This document shows, in pieces, positions 26,922 through 35,705 of a DNA stretch of 64,000 nucleotides (the stretch's first letter is position 1; every line of letters begins with the position of its first letter). The stretch lies in contig PNJK01000002.1 of the NCBI GenBank assembly GCA_013821825.1, positions 43,347-107,346 on the forward strand. The letters run 5' to 3'. The notes under the pieces were generated by a model. It made no database searches, was not told the DNA's origin, and saw only the letters and a list, made by a program, of their open reading frames with translations. This stretch comes from Rhodobacter sp. GTDB lineage: Bacteria > Pseudomonadota > Alphaproteobacteria > Rhodobacterales > Rhodobacteraceae. The position numbers and the translations under genes are program-made.

Positions 26922-27830
26922 TTAGCCCGGCCGCACGAAGGCGGCGCTTTGGGCCGAACGGATGAAATTGCTGGCCGGTCCGGTCAGCGGCGCGCCCTTG
27001 CGCCAGGCGAGCCCGACCTGCACCGACGGCAGATCACCCGACACATCGCGGATCTCGATGCGGTCGCCTTCAAGGCTCCAGGGCCGGTAGACCAGGCTGG
27101 GCAGGATCGCGAGACCGGCGCCGGTGGCGACAAGGCTGCGCACCGCCTCGACGCTGCGGGTACGGAACGCGATTTGCGGTTTGACCGGCAAGGCGGCGGT
27201 CAGTCGGCGGGTGCTTTCCTCGATCTCGTCGACCATCAACTGGATCAGGGGCGATCCTGCAAGTTCCTCAAGCGCGATGCTCTCTTGTTGCGCCAGCGCA
27301 TGGCCAAGCGGCAACCACAGCCGATAGGGCGAAACCAGCAGCGTCTCGACATTGAGCGCCATGCGATCCTTGACCGAAGACGTCAGCAGGACGGCCACGT
27401 CAAGTTCACCCCCGATCAGAAGGTGCTGCAGATATTCGCCATTATCCTCGATCACGCTAAGATCGACTTGCGGAAAGGCGCGGCGATAGCGTTGCAGGAT
27501 GTCCGACAGGACATAGCCCGCGACCAGACTGGTGACACCAAGCGACAGGCGGCCGGCGGCGGTCTCAGCTTCGTCCTGAAAGGTGGATCGGGCGGTGGCG
27601 ACGTCGGACAGGATCTGGCGGGCATGCCGCAGGAAGGCCGAGCCCTTGTGCGTGATCAGAAGGCCGCGCGCCTGGCGCTCGAACAGGCTGACGCCAAGGT
27701 CGTCTTCCAGACTGCGGATCGCCTCGGTCACCGAAGATTGGCTGATCGACAGCGCCCGGGCGGCACCCGAAACGGACCCGGCCTCGGCGGCGGCGACGAA
27801 GAACTGAAGTTGGCGGAAGGTGAAGGCCAT
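26922..27830 (-). CDS. LysR family transcriptional regulator
   Basis: 302 residues. The N-terminal winged HTH is standard (FTFRQLQFFVAAAEAGSVSG, SISQSSVTEAIRSLEDDLGV, LFERQARG) and is followed by a two-lobed inducer-binding domain. It is transcribed away from the small DMT transporter gene, which starts 181 nt away and is the natural candidate target; the polyamine operon is further off. The effector is unknown. Confidence 0.92.
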   Translation of the reverse strand: MAFTFRQLQFFVAAAEAGSVSGAARALSISQSSVTEAIRSLEDDLGVSLFERQARGLLITHKGSAFLRHARQILSDVATARSTFQDEAETAAGRLSLGVTSLVAGYVLSDILQRYRRAFPQVDLSVIEDNGEYLQHLLIGGELDVAVLLTSSVKDRMALNVETLLVSPYRLWLPLGHALAQQESIALEELAGSPLIQLMVDEIEESTRRLTAALPVKPQIAFRTRSVEAVRSLVATGAGLAILPSLVYRPWSLEGDRIEIRDVSGDLPSVQVGLAWRKGAPLTGPASNFIRSAQSAAFVRPG

Positions 27831-28011
27831 GCGATGCTTTGGCTGCGAGTGACGGGGATTTCACTTCCCCGGACCTGTGTGGGACAATTCGGGACAGTTT
27901 GACACCCCAGATACTCTCCCCATTCCCGGATGCAGGGCAAGGGTGCAATCGGGAAGGTTGTTGCCGGTTCGCCACCGTGGTTCTATCGGCCAGCAACGGA
28001 TGGAGACGAGC

Positions 28012-28446
28012 ATGTGGTGGGCAGTGGTGGCGGTGGTGCTGGGCGGCGTGGCGATCGCGGTGCAGGCACCGATCAATGCGGCACTGGGGCGGGGTTTGGG
28101 CGCTCCGGTCCCGGCGGCAGCGGTGTCTTTCGGGGTCGGGTTTGTGGTTCTGCTGGCCGTATCCGTGTTGCAGGGGCAGGGCGGGGTCTATCTGAAGCTG
28201 TCCCAGGTGCCGATGTGGACGCTGGTCGGCGGTCTGCTTGGCGCGTGGTACGTGTTCGCCGCGGTCTGGGGCGTCGCGTCGCTGGGCGTGGTGACGCTGG
28301 TTGCGGCGTTGGTGCTGGGCCAGATGGCGGCGGCGCTGGTGATCGATTCCACCGGAATCCTTGGCATGGCCGTACGCGAGATCAGCCCGACGCGGATTGC
28401 GGCGGCTGGGCTGGTCATGGCCGGGCTGGTGCTGTCACGTCTTTAG
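28012..28446 (+). CDS. Small DMT family transporter (YdcZ/DUF606)
   Basis: 144 residues from ATG 28012 (MWWAVVAVVLGGVAIAVQAP), the normal length for DUF606/YdcZ inner-membrane proteins; GGAG eight nt upstream favours this over the ATG at 28000. Five hydrophobic helices are predicted by eye, with the conserved QAPINAALGRGLG near the start. Members are half-size drug/metabolite transporters, and the substrate here is unknown. Divergent from the LysR gene. Confidence 0.9.
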   Translation: MWWAVVAVVLGGVAIAVQAPINAALGRGLGAPVPAAAVSFGVGFVVLLAVSVLQGQGGVYLKLSQVPMWTLVGGLLGAWYVFAAVWGVASLGVVTLVAALVLGQMAAALVIDSTGILGMAVREISPTRIAAAGLVMAGLVLSRL

Positions 28447-28492
28447 CCCAAGCGCGCCTGTCCCGGCGATGCGGCGCCGGGAAGCGGAAGGG

Positions 28493-29188
28493 TCAGACCG
28501 AGACTTCCTTGTGCAACTGGTCCTTGGCCAGATCGGACTTGCGGCCCTGCAGGGCGACTGCGCCACGCCGGAAGACATAGACCTGATCGGCGCGGTTCCA
28601 GGCGAAGTCGAAGTATTGCTCGACCAGCACGATGGCCATGGTGCCCTTGGATTTCAGGTAGTCAATCACCTCGCCGATCTGCTGGATGATGTTGGGCTGG
28701 ATGCCCTCGGTCGGTTCGTCCAGCAGGAGGACCTTCGGCTGCATGATCAGCGCGCGGGCAATGGCAAGCTGCTGCTGCTGGCCGCCAGAGAGGTCTCCGC
28801 CACGACGATGCAGAAAATCCTTGAGGGTCGGGAACAGCGTAAAGACCTCATCGGGGATCTGGTGCTGCGCCTTTTGCAGGACGGCAAAGGCGGTTTCCAG
28901 GTTCTCGCGCACGGTCAGAAGCGGGAAGATCATCCGGCCCTGTGGCACGATGGAAAGGCCGCGCCGGGCGATGTCCTGAGCACGCAGCTTGCCCAGAGGC
29001 TCGTCGTTCAGCGTGACAGAGCCGCCAGTGCGGGGGTGGGTCCCGGCAAGAGCCTTCAGGAACGAAGTCTTGCCCACGCCGTTCGGACCCATGATGCAGG
29101 TCACCTCGCCCGCTTTGGCGGCAAAGTCGATGCCGTGAAGGATCTGGCTGCTGCCGTAGTGCAGGGTAAGTCCGGTGGTGGAAAGCAT
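28493..29188 (-). CDS. urtE: Urea ABC transporter ATP-binding subunit UrtE
   Basis: 231 residues. Walker A GPNGVGKTSFLKALAG, Q-loop and PQGRMIFPLLTVRENLETAF, signature LSGGQQQQLAIARALI, Walker B VLLLDEPTEGIQPNII. The EGIQPNIIQQIGEVI segment is characteristic of UrtE over generic LivF proteins. It is the last gene of urtABCDE; its start shares one base with the urtD stop. Confidence 0.95.
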   Translation of the reverse strand: MLSTTGLTLHYGSSQILHGIDFAAKAGEVTCIMGPNGVGKTSFLKALAGTHPRTGGSVTLNDEPLGKLRAQDIARRGLSIVPQGRMIFPLLTVRENLETAFAVLQKAQHQIPDEVFTLFPTLKDFLHRRGGDLSGGQQQQLAIARALIMQPKVLLLDEPTEGIQPNIIQQIGEVIDYLKSKGTMAIVLVEQYFDFAWNRADQVYVFRRGAVALQGRKSDLAKDQLHKEVSV

Positions 29189-29931
29189 CAGCCTCGCCCC
29201 AGGTAGACGGCGATCACCTGCGGATCGCGTGTGACGTGATCAAGCGAGCCTTCGGCCAGCACCGCGCCTTCATGCAGGACGGTGACGCGGCAATTCAGGC
29301 GGCGGACGAAGTCCATGTCATGTTCGACCACCACCACAGCACGGGTCCTGGCCAGATTGACCAGAAGGGCGGTCGTCTGTTCGCGTTCCGCCGGGGTCAT
29401 GCCGGCTGCGGGTTCGTCGACCAGGAGGAGCCGGGGTTCCTGCGCCAGCAGCATCGCGATTTCCAGCCACTGCTTCTGGCCGTGGGAAAGCTCGCCCGAC
29501 TTGCGGTGAAGATGGTCGGCAAGGCCGACTTCTGCCGCCAGCGCCTTGACGCGCGCCATGTCCGCCGGTTTCGGCGTCCAGAACAGAACGCGCCAGGGGC
29601 CGCGCGGGGCTTTCAGGGCGAGGATCAGGTTGGCCTCGACTGTCTGATCCTCGAACACGGTGGGGCGCTGGAACTTGCGGCCGACGCCCTCGCGGGCGAT
29701 TTGCGCTTCGTTCAGGCCGAGAAGCGAGAGGGACCGGGTGCCGAAGGTCACGCTGCCGGCATCAGGGCGGGTCTTGCCGGTCACGATATCCATGAAGGTG
29801 GTCTTGCCCGCTCCGTTCGGGCCGATGATGGCACGCAGTTCCGCCTCGCCGATCGAGAACGACAGGTTGTTGATGGCGCGGAAGCCGTCGAAAGTGACGG
29901 AGACGCCCGAGACTTCGAGGAGCGCGGTCAT
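29188..29931 (-). CDS. urtD: Urea ABC transporter ATP-binding subunit UrtD
   Basis: 247 residues. Walker A GPNGAGKTTFMDIVTGKTRP, QRPTVFEDQTVEANLILAL, signature LSHGQKQWLEIAMLLAQEP, Walker B LLLVDEPAAGMTPAE. FMDIVTGKTRPDAG and LSHGQKQWLEI are typical of UrtD. It pairs with UrtE to drive urea import. Its start overlaps the urtC stop by 4 nt. Confidence 0.95.
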   Translation of the reverse strand: MTALLEVSGVSVTFDGFRAINNLSFSIGEAELRAIIGPNGAGKTTFMDIVTGKTRPDAGSVTFGTRSLSLLGLNEAQIAREGVGRKFQRPTVFEDQTVEANLILALKAPRGPWRVLFWTPKPADMARVKALAAEVGLADHLHRKSGELSHGQKQWLEIAMLLAQEPRLLLVDEPAAGMTPAEREQTTALLVNLARTRAVVVVEHDMDFVRRLNCRVTVLHEGAVLAEGSLDHVTRDPQVIAVYLGRG

Positions 29932-31232
29932 TGCTGCGCCTCTTGTTCCTGAAGCGATCCGTCATCGGGGCCAAGGGGCGCACCCTTTCGGTCGGGGGTG
30001 GCGATGCGCAGGAAGCGGTCGAAAAGTCCGCCGATACCCTTGGGGGCAAAAAGGGTCACGGCAACGAAGGCCAGACCAAGGATCACCAGCCACCAGTCGA
30101 CCCAATTGAGCGGCAGGGGTCCGAGGCGGATGTCGGGCAGGCGGCCCGAGGTGAAGAGCGACGACAGCAGCGAGACGAAAGCGGCGCCGATGACGGCGCC
30201 GTAAAGCCGCCCGCGCCCGCCGATGGCGACCCAGACGGCAAGGTAGATCGAGGCGATGGGCGCAAGTTCCGCCGGGTTGATGATCCCGGCCTGCGGGTAG
30301 TAGAGCACTCCCGCCAGGGCCGCGATCAGGGCGGTGAGGGTGAAGAGGAAAAGCTTGTAGACCTCGACCGGGTAGCCAAGGAAACGAACGCGGGCTTCGT
30401 CGTCACGGATCGCGCGGATGACGCTGCCGAACTTGCCCGAGACGACCCAGGCAAGGGTGAGGTAGCCCAGCCCCAGGGCGAGGGCGGAGGCCCAGAAGAA
30501 CCAGATCGAGACCAGGTCCTGCGAGGTTTGCCCAAGGCCGGGAAGGTTTTGCAGCCCGGAAAGCCCGTTGTTGCCGCGCAGGCCGGAGTCGTTCTGGAAA
30601 AGGTAAAGCGCAAGGGCCAGCGTCATCGCCTGCGTCAGGATCGAGAGATAGACGCCGGTCACGCGGGACCGGAAGGCCAGCCATCCGAAGACAAGGGCGA
30701 GAAGGCCGGGAACGGCGAGCGCGAGGCTCAGTTGCAAGGGGAGCGAATAGGCGAAGCTCCAGATCGCGGGCAGGTCGGAAGAGCCGACGACACCGAAAAT
30801 CTGGTTGGCGATACCTTGGGTGACTTCCTCGGGCGTGGCAGGCAGGCCACCTTGAGATAGCGCCGTGACGACGATTTCCTCCGTCCGGGCATACATCAGC
30901 CACATGCCGATCATGTAGCCGCCAAGGGCAAAGAAGGCCATGTGGCCAAGGGAAAGGATGCCAGCATAGCCCCAGATCAGGTCCATCGCCAGCGCGACGA
31001 GGCTGAGGCACAGCGTCTTGCCCAGCGTCTTGACGAAGGAGGTGGAGAGGAAGCCGCCTCCGTAGGCCTCGGAGGCCAGCGTGACGACCAGGGTGAATAC
31101 GGCCAGGCAGGCGATGAAGATCAGGGCAGAGGGGTTCCGGGCGAAGAAGCTGCGGTTTCCGTAGGAAGCGGGGGGTTTCACACCCCCCGCACCCCCCGTG
31201 GGATATTTGGGAACAGAAGAAGTTGTGGCCAT
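29928..31232 (-). CDS. urtC: Urea ABC transporter permease UrtC
   Basis: 434 residues from ATG 31232, with AGGAG ten nt upstream. About ten hydrophobic helices; the LivM-type core includes LVALAMDLIWGYAGILSLGH, YTGFL-like loops, IRAIRDDEARVRFLGYPVEV and YPQAGIINPAELAPIASIYL. It forms the channel with UrtB. Oddity: residues about 4-22 (SSVPKYPTGGAGGVKPP) are encoded by a copy of a dispersed GC-rich repeat, so the natural start may lie downstream, for example a GTG in that stretch. urtB ends 4 nt upstream. Confidence 0.93.
   Translation of the reverse strand: MATTSSVPKYPTGGAGGVKPPASYGNRSFFARNPSALIFIACLAVFTLVVTLASEAYGGGFLSTSFVKTLGKTLCLSLVALAMDLIWGYAGILSLGHMAFFALGGYMIGMWLMYARTEEIVVTALSQGGLPATPEEVTQGIANQIFGVVGSSDLPAIWSFAYSLPLQLSLALAVPGLLALVFGWLAFRSRVTGVYLSILTQAMTLALALYLFQNDSGLRGNNGLSGLQNLPGLGQTSQDLVSIWFFWASALALGLGYLTLAWVVSGKFGSVIRAIRDDEARVRFLGYPVEVYKLFLFTLTALIAALAGVLYYPQAGIINPAELAPIASIYLAVWVAIGGRGRLYGAVIGAAFVSLLSSLFTSGRLPDIRLGPLPLNWVDWWLVILGLAFVAVTLFAPKGIGGLFDRFLRIATPDRKGAPLGPDDGSLQEQEAQQ
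31167..31222 (-). repeat. Dispersed palindromic repeat overlapping the 5' end of urtC
   Basis: On the minus strand the segment reads CTTCTGTTCCCAAATATCCC followed by a GGGGGGTGCGGGGGG block and a CCCCCC block. It shares AAATATCCC-GGGGGGTGCGGGGGG-CCCCCCGCT with 39911-39950 and the GTTCCC-ATATCC part with 23137-23157. Unlike those copies it lies inside a coding sequence. Confidence 0.75.
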
Positions 31233-31236
31233 TTGG

Positions 31237-33174
31237 TCAATCTCCTGCCGCGCGGCCACGCAGGGCGATGATGCCCCTTGGGCGGAACTGGATGAAAAGG
31301 ATGATGAAGAGGATCATGTAGGTCTGGGCGGCAAGGGTGTTGGAGGGGTTCAGGAATTCGATCACCTTTTGCAGCGACCCGATCATCGTGGCCCCGGCGA
31401 GGGTGCCCCAGACGTTGCCGACTCCGCCTACGACCACGGTCATGAAGGACTGGACGATATAGTCGGCGCCCATTTCGGATGTGACTTTGGCGTAAAGGCC
31501 GATGGCGACCCCGGCGATGCCCGCGATGCCGGAGCCGAGGCCGAAGGTCAGCATGTTTATGCGGTCCGGATTGATGCCCATGCTGGCGGCCATGGCGGGG
31601 TTTTGCGTCACGGCGCGGACCTCAAGCCCAAGACGGGTGCGCTTCATCAGGTAGAGGAAGAAGCACAGGAACAGCAGGGCGAGCACGAAGATCGCGATGC
31701 GGATGTAGCTGATCGAAACGACGTCGTTGAACTCCAAGGCCCCGTCCAGCCAGCCAGGCGCGGTCAGGGGGCGGGCCTGCGTTCCGAAGACGTTCTTCAG
31801 GATCTGTTGCAGTGCGATCGAGATGCCGAAGGTCGCGAGCAGAGTTTCCAGAGGGCGCTTGTAGAGATGGCGGATGACCAGGCGTTCCATCGCCACCCCG
31901 GCGGCGAAAGTGACGGCGAAGGCGAGGGGAAGGGCGATCAGGATCGAAAGCGTGTAGTCGGGAACTAGCTGCTGCACGACGAAGCCGGTATAGGCGCCGA
32001 TGGTGATGAACTCTCCGTGCGCCATGTTGATGACGCCCATGACGCCGAAAGTGATGGCAAGGCCGATGGCGGCCAGGAAGTAGATCGCCGCCAGTGAAAG
32101 CGCATCAAGGCCGAGGTCGGCGGCCTGCATCAGGCCGACCTTGCGGTCGATGCTGGTCAGGGCGGCCAAAGCGGCAGCGGTGACGGAGGGGTCGGTCTCG
32201 ACGTAGGCGTCGAAGAAGCGGTGGGCGGCAAGAGCGGCTTTCGCCTCGTCATCGGTGGCGGCGGTGGGGACGGTGCCAGCAGCCTCGAGCGCGGTATAGG
32301 CCCGGTCGCGGGCAGCTTGGGTGTTCAACTCGTCTACAGGAATGCCGCCGACAGCGCCATTCACAATATTGGCGACAAGGACGGCGCGCTGTTCTTCCAG
32401 CGTAAGCCGGGCGGGGGCGAGGTCGGCGGCGACCAGAAGGGCGTAGGCTTCAGCCTGGGTCAGGTCGCGACCCAGGGACAAAGGGCGGGCGATGTTGCCG
32501 GCGGGCTCGCCTGCCGTGGCGATGCGCGTGGTGGCGACCAGCGGGTTCAGCGCGGCGCGTGTATCAAGCGAGGTGTCGGCGCCAAGCGATTCGATGGCGG
32601 CGACGCGGGCGGAGGGGTCGGGGTCGAAACGCAGGGTAAGGAAGCGTCCGAGGCGTTCCTTCTGGGTCTTCAGCGCGGGGTCGGTTTCGGAAGGGATCGA
32701 AGCGCGGAGCGCGTCCAGCGTTTCAGGTTGGGGATCACGCGCGATCGAGGTGAGGGCAGCACCGCGACGCATGGGATCAGGGTCGGAGAGGGTGAACTGG
32801 ACGAGAGCGGCGGCAATCAGGCCTCGCACCCCGGCGTTGGGTTTAAGCTCGGTCAGGTCGGCCTTTTCGGCCGCTCCCGCCTCTGACCCGTCAAGGTTGC
32901 GGAGGATGAAACCGTCGCCATCAGGCCCAGCGATCAGAAGGGCGTCATCGGCCTTGCGAATCACCAGCCGCTTGTCCGCCCAGGCGGACAGGATGTCGTC
33001 GGCCATCGTATCGCCGCTGGCGGCAAGAGCCGCAATCACTGGACCGATGGTCTGGCGCGATGGCTTTTCGATCTGGTCGCGGTTTTCGGCCACGATGGCC
33101 GCGGCTTCCTGCGCAAGGGACGGCGAAGGCGCAAGCCAGAAAAGGGCCGCGACAAAAAGGGCGGTCAGGCGCAT
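31237..33174 (-). CDS. urtB: Urea ABC transporter permease UrtB with long periplasmic domain
   Basis: 645 residues from ATG 33174 (MRLTALFVAALFWLAPSPSL, a signal peptide); MPM two codons earlier is an alternative. Residues about 25-350 are a helical, Ala/Asp-rich extracytoplasmic region with repeat-like ARVAAIESLGAD and DPMRRGAALTSIARD segments. The LivH-type permease follows: YFLAAIGLAITFGVMGVINM, MAHGEFITIGAYTGFVVQQL, LLATFGISIALQQILKNVFG. It makes the urea channel with UrtC. The N-terminal region is longer than I expect for UrtB. Confidence 0.93.
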   Translation of the reverse strand: MRLTALFVAALFWLAPSPSLAQEAAAIVAENRDQIEKPSRQTIGPVIAALAASGDTMADDILSAWADKRLVIRKADDALLIAGPDGDGFILRNLDGSEAGAAEKADLTELKPNAGVRGLIAAALVQFTLSDPDPMRRGAALTSIARDPQPETLDALRASIPSETDPALKTQKERLGRFLTLRFDPDPSARVAAIESLGADTSLDTRAALNPLVATTRIATAGEPAGNIARPLSLGRDLTQAEAYALLVAADLAPARLTLEEQRAVLVANIVNGAVGGIPVDELNTQAARDRAYTALEAAGTVPTAATDDEAKAALAAHRFFDAYVETDPSVTAAALAALTSIDRKVGLMQAADLGLDALSLAAIYFLAAIGLAITFGVMGVINMAHGEFITIGAYTGFVVQQLVPDYTLSILIALPLAFAVTFAAGVAMERLVIRHLYKRPLETLLATFGISIALQQILKNVFGTQARPLTAPGWLDGALEFNDVVSISYIRIAIFVLALLFLCFFLYLMKRTRLGLEVRAVTQNPAMAASMGINPDRINMLTFGLGSGIAGIAGVAIGLYAKVTSEMGADYIVQSFMTVVVGGVGNVWGTLAGATMIGSLQKVIEFLNPSNTLAAQTYMILFIILFIQFRPRGIIALRGRAAGD

Positions 33175-33197
33175 GGGCATTCCGGGAATGAAGAGGT

Positions 33198-33223
33198 GCG
33201 GGAGGGGGTGGCCCCCCTCCCGC
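33198..33223 (-). promoter_or_regulatory. GC-rich hairpin between urtA and urtB
   Basis: An 11-bp stem (GCGGGAGGGGG at 33198-33208, CCCCCTCCCGC at 33213-33223) begins 10 nt after the urtA stop, with no T run. As with other binding-protein genes it could stabilise the urtA transcript or cut read-through into urtBCDE. Its GTGCGGG...CCCGC core resembles the dispersed palindromic repeat. Confidence 0.65.
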
Positions 33224-33232
33224 GACAAGGGA

Positions 33233-34525
33233 TCAGTAGTTCGACTTCAGCTGGACGCAGGTCGAGGTCTCGGTGTTGTACATCCCGCATTTGAGTTCGG
33301 CCCAGTCGGCCTCCAGCACCGCCGATTCCGGCAGATAGTCAGTCCAGGCGTCGCCGGGGACCGGGTCGGTCTGGCTGATGATGTCGAACTGCCCGTCGGC
33401 GCGGATTTCGCCGATCAGGACCGGCTTCGTAAGGTGGTGGTTCGGCAGCATCTTGGCCATCCCGCCGGTCAGATTCGGGAATTCCTGCCCGATCATCGCG
33501 GCGGAAACGGCGTCAACCTCGGTCGTCCCGGCGGCGGTGACCGCGTTCACCCACATGTTGAAGCCGATGTAATGCGCTTCCATCGGGTCGTTCGTCACGC
33601 GCTTGTCGTCCTTGATGAAGGCTTTCCACGCCGCGATGAAGGCAGCGTTTTCCGGGGTGTCGGCCGACATGAAGTAGTTCCAGGCGGCCAGGTGACCCGC
33701 AAGGTTGGTAGTGTCGAGGCCCGACAGTTCTTCCTCACCGACCGAAAAGGCGACGACGGGCAGCGTGTCGGCGGTGACGCCGCCGGCGGCGAGTTCCTTG
33801 TAGAAGCCGATGTTGGCATCGCCGTTGATGGTCGAGATGACGCCGACCTTCTTGCCGTCAGCGCCCAGTGCCACCACGTCGCCCACGATCTTCGACCAGT
33901 CCGAATGGCCGAAAGGTGTGTAGTTGACGAAGATGTCTTCCTTCGCGATGCCCTTCCCGATCAGGTAGGCCTCAAGGATGTTGTTGGTGGTGCGCGGGTA
34001 GACGTAGTCGGTGCCCAGAAGCGCGAACTTGGTGACGCCCAGTTCCTCAAGGTAGTAGTCGACAGCCGGGATCGCCTGCTGGTTCGGCGCGGCACCGGTG
34101 TAGAAGACGTTCTTCGACGATTCCTCGCCTTCGTACTGCACCGGGTAGAACAGCAGCCCGTTCAACTCCTCGATCACTGGCAGCACGGACTTGCGGCTGA
34201 CGGAAGTCCAGCAGCCGAATATCACGTCAACCTCCGAGACGGTCAGAAGTTCGCGCGCCTTTTCGGCGAAGAGCGGCCAGTCCGAGGCGGGGTCAACGAC
34301 CACGGCCTCAAGCTGCTTGCCCAGAAGGCCGCCCTTGGCGTTCTGCGCCTCGATCAGCATCAGCATGGTGTCCTTCAGCGTCGTTTCCGAAATTGCCATC
34401 GTGCCGGACAGCGAGTGCAGGACTCCTACCTTGATCGTCTCGCCCTGCGCGAAAGCAGTGCGCGGGACCGAGAGGGCAGCTGCAGCGGCGGCGCTGGTCA
34501 AAAGCGTACGTCTGGTCAAATTCAT
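33233..34525 (-). CDS. urtA: Urea ABC transporter substrate-binding protein UrtA
   Basis: 430 residues from ATG 34525. A twin-arginine signal (MNLTRRTLLTSAAAAAALSV, cleaved after AFA) exports it to the periplasm. Mature landmarks: IKVGVLHSLSGTMAISE, VIFGCWTSVSRKSVLPVIEE, NGLLFYPVQYEGEESSKNVF, FALLGTDYVYPRTTN and DPMEAHYIGFNMWV, all typical of UrtA. It captures urea and short amides. First gene of urtABCDE; the 290 nt upstream should hold the promoter. Urea importers are commonly nitrogen-regulated, but I found no good NtrC/sigma-54 site. Confidence 0.96.
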   Translation of the reverse strand: MNLTRRTLLTSAAAAAALSVPRTAFAQGETIKVGVLHSLSGTMAISETTLKDTMLMLIEAQNAKGGLLGKQLEAVVVDPASDWPLFAEKARELLTVSEVDVIFGCWTSVSRKSVLPVIEELNGLLFYPVQYEGEESSKNVFYTGAAPNQQAIPAVDYYLEELGVTKFALLGTDYVYPRTTNNILEAYLIGKGIAKEDIFVNYTPFGHSDWSKIVGDVVALGADGKKVGVISTINGDANIGFYKELAAGGVTADTLPVVAFSVGEEELSGLDTTNLAGHLAAWNYFMSADTPENAAFIAAWKAFIKDDKRVTNDPMEAHYIGFNMWVNAVTAAGTTEVDAVSAAMIGQEFPNLTGGMAKMLPNHHLTKPVLIGEIRADGQFDIISQTDPVPGDAWTDYLPESAVLEADWAELKCGMYNTETSTCVQLKSNY

Positions 34526-34816
34526 GTCGTGATCCCCTGTCACTTGGCCGCCTCTGGCCCTTCCATTCCGCGGAAGGTGCGCCATATTCGAACGGCAGCC
34601 TTGGTTGCACCCGTGCGGTGGTGATGTCCGCCAAGACCCTTCGCCACCGCACACCCCGGCCCCCATGGGCCGTGCAGGTGCAGCAAATGCCAAGGGTGCC
34701 ATTGCCGCAATGCTGTGCAGACGGGAGGGGCGCATTTGGCGGAGCGTGCCGCTTTATTCAGCCCAATTCCGCAGTGCAGCGTGATTTTTCAGCAGATCCG
34801 GGGCTGCCTGGTGGTG

Positions 34817-35167
34817 TCAGGGCTGCTCGGCGGTCCGGCGGCCCGCATCCAGCGCCACCCAGCCTTGCGGCAATGCTGGCGGCGGCGGGCCTGCGTCCTG
34901 CCAGAACTGCAGCCGGACGTGATCGGGCAGACCGGGCGTGCCCGCCAGGGCAACCACAGTCCAGACCAGATGAAAGCCGTCCTCCAGCAGACCCTCGGCG
35001 TAGAAGGTGATCTCTTCGCTTTCCAGCGCCTCGCTGGGCGCATCGTCCCAGCCATCCGCATCCCCCCAGAACACCAGCGCCTCGATTTCAGGGCGCTTGC
35101 GGGCGAGGGCGGCAAGCGGGGCCAGGCAGGCCTGGATCGGGGTCGGGTCGGGTTTGCGCTGGGTCAC
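34817..35167 (-). CDS. Conserved hypothetical protein
   Basis: 116 residues from a GTG start at 35167 (TQRKPDPTPIQACLAPLAAL), with AAGGA about eight nt upstream; the frame is open much further but the extension overlaps the OsmC remnant and is not protein-like. The sequence EIEALVFWGDADGWDDAPSE, EEITFYAEGLLEDGFHLVWT and PDHVRLQFWQDAG is regular alpha/beta, soluble and acidic, with no signal peptide. I do not recognise a family. It lies upstream of urtA on the same strand and is divergent from the OsmC pseudogene. Confidence 0.7.
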   Translation of the reverse strand: MTQRKPDPTPIQACLAPLAALARKRPEIEALVFWGDADGWDDAPSEALESEEITFYAEGLLEDGFHLVWTVVALAGTPGLPDHVRLQFWQDAGPPPPALPQGWVALDAGRRTAEQP

Positions 35168-35240
35168 GGTGCGGGTCCTTTGGCTGCTGCATTGTCCTGG
35201 GCGGGTCAGTGCAAAGTCAATCCGGCGTGGCGGGGGTGGC

Positions 35241-35639
35241 ATGAAATATGAGCTGCGGGCGTGGCGGCCGGACGCCACGGGCAGCCGGGCCACGGCGCAT
35301 GGTGCCGAGGTGGCGCTGGGAACCGATCCCGCCCGGCGGCCTGATGCGCTGGACCCGGTGGAGCTGCTGTAGTCGGCGCTGGCGGCCTGCATGATCGAGG
35401 GGGCGGAACGGGTATTGCCGGTTCTGGCCTTCCAATTGGACAGCCTTGAGGTGCGGCTGGAGGCCGAGCGGCGGGATGCCCCGCCAAAGCTTGTGGCAAT
35501 CACCAATGAGATCATCGTCGGGACCGACGAGCTGGGGCCACGGCTGGATCTCCTGCATCGCAACATCCTGAAATACGGGACGATATCGAACAGGCTGGCA
35601 AATGCGGTGCCGTTGAAGGGGATCATCCGCCGGGCCTGA
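35241..35639 (+). pseudogene. OsmC-family gene interrupted by an amber codon
   Basis: From ATG 35241 (MKYELRAWRPDATGSRATAH) the frame reads to VELL, meets TAG at 35370-35372, and continues in the same frame SALAACMIEGAERVLPVLAF ... ISNRLANAVPLKGIIRRA to a TGA at 35637-35639. The LLxSALAACM context is the conserved OsmC peroxiredoxin core with its Cys, so the stop falls just before the active-site helix. Total length without the stop is about 131 codons, normal for small OsmC-like proteins. No other lesion is seen, so the mutation looks recent. Confidence 0.82.
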
Positions 35640-35705
35640 GCAGACCTTGCGCTGGCATGGTGCCCCTTTGCCAAGTGGCGAGGCGGCGGACTTGCAGGGT
35701 CTGTC

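Noticed and set aside
34526..34816. A sigma-54-like promoter upstream of urtA (TGGCAC ... TTTGC on the minus strand near 34690-34710)
   Set aside because: The spacing between the GG and GC elements does not match the strict -24/-12 arrangement, so it is not supported.
35370..35372. Amber codon decoded as an amino acid in the OsmC gene
   Set aside because: There is no suppressor tRNA or related synthetase in the window, and only two such cases, one of which (DUF2834) is also truncated.
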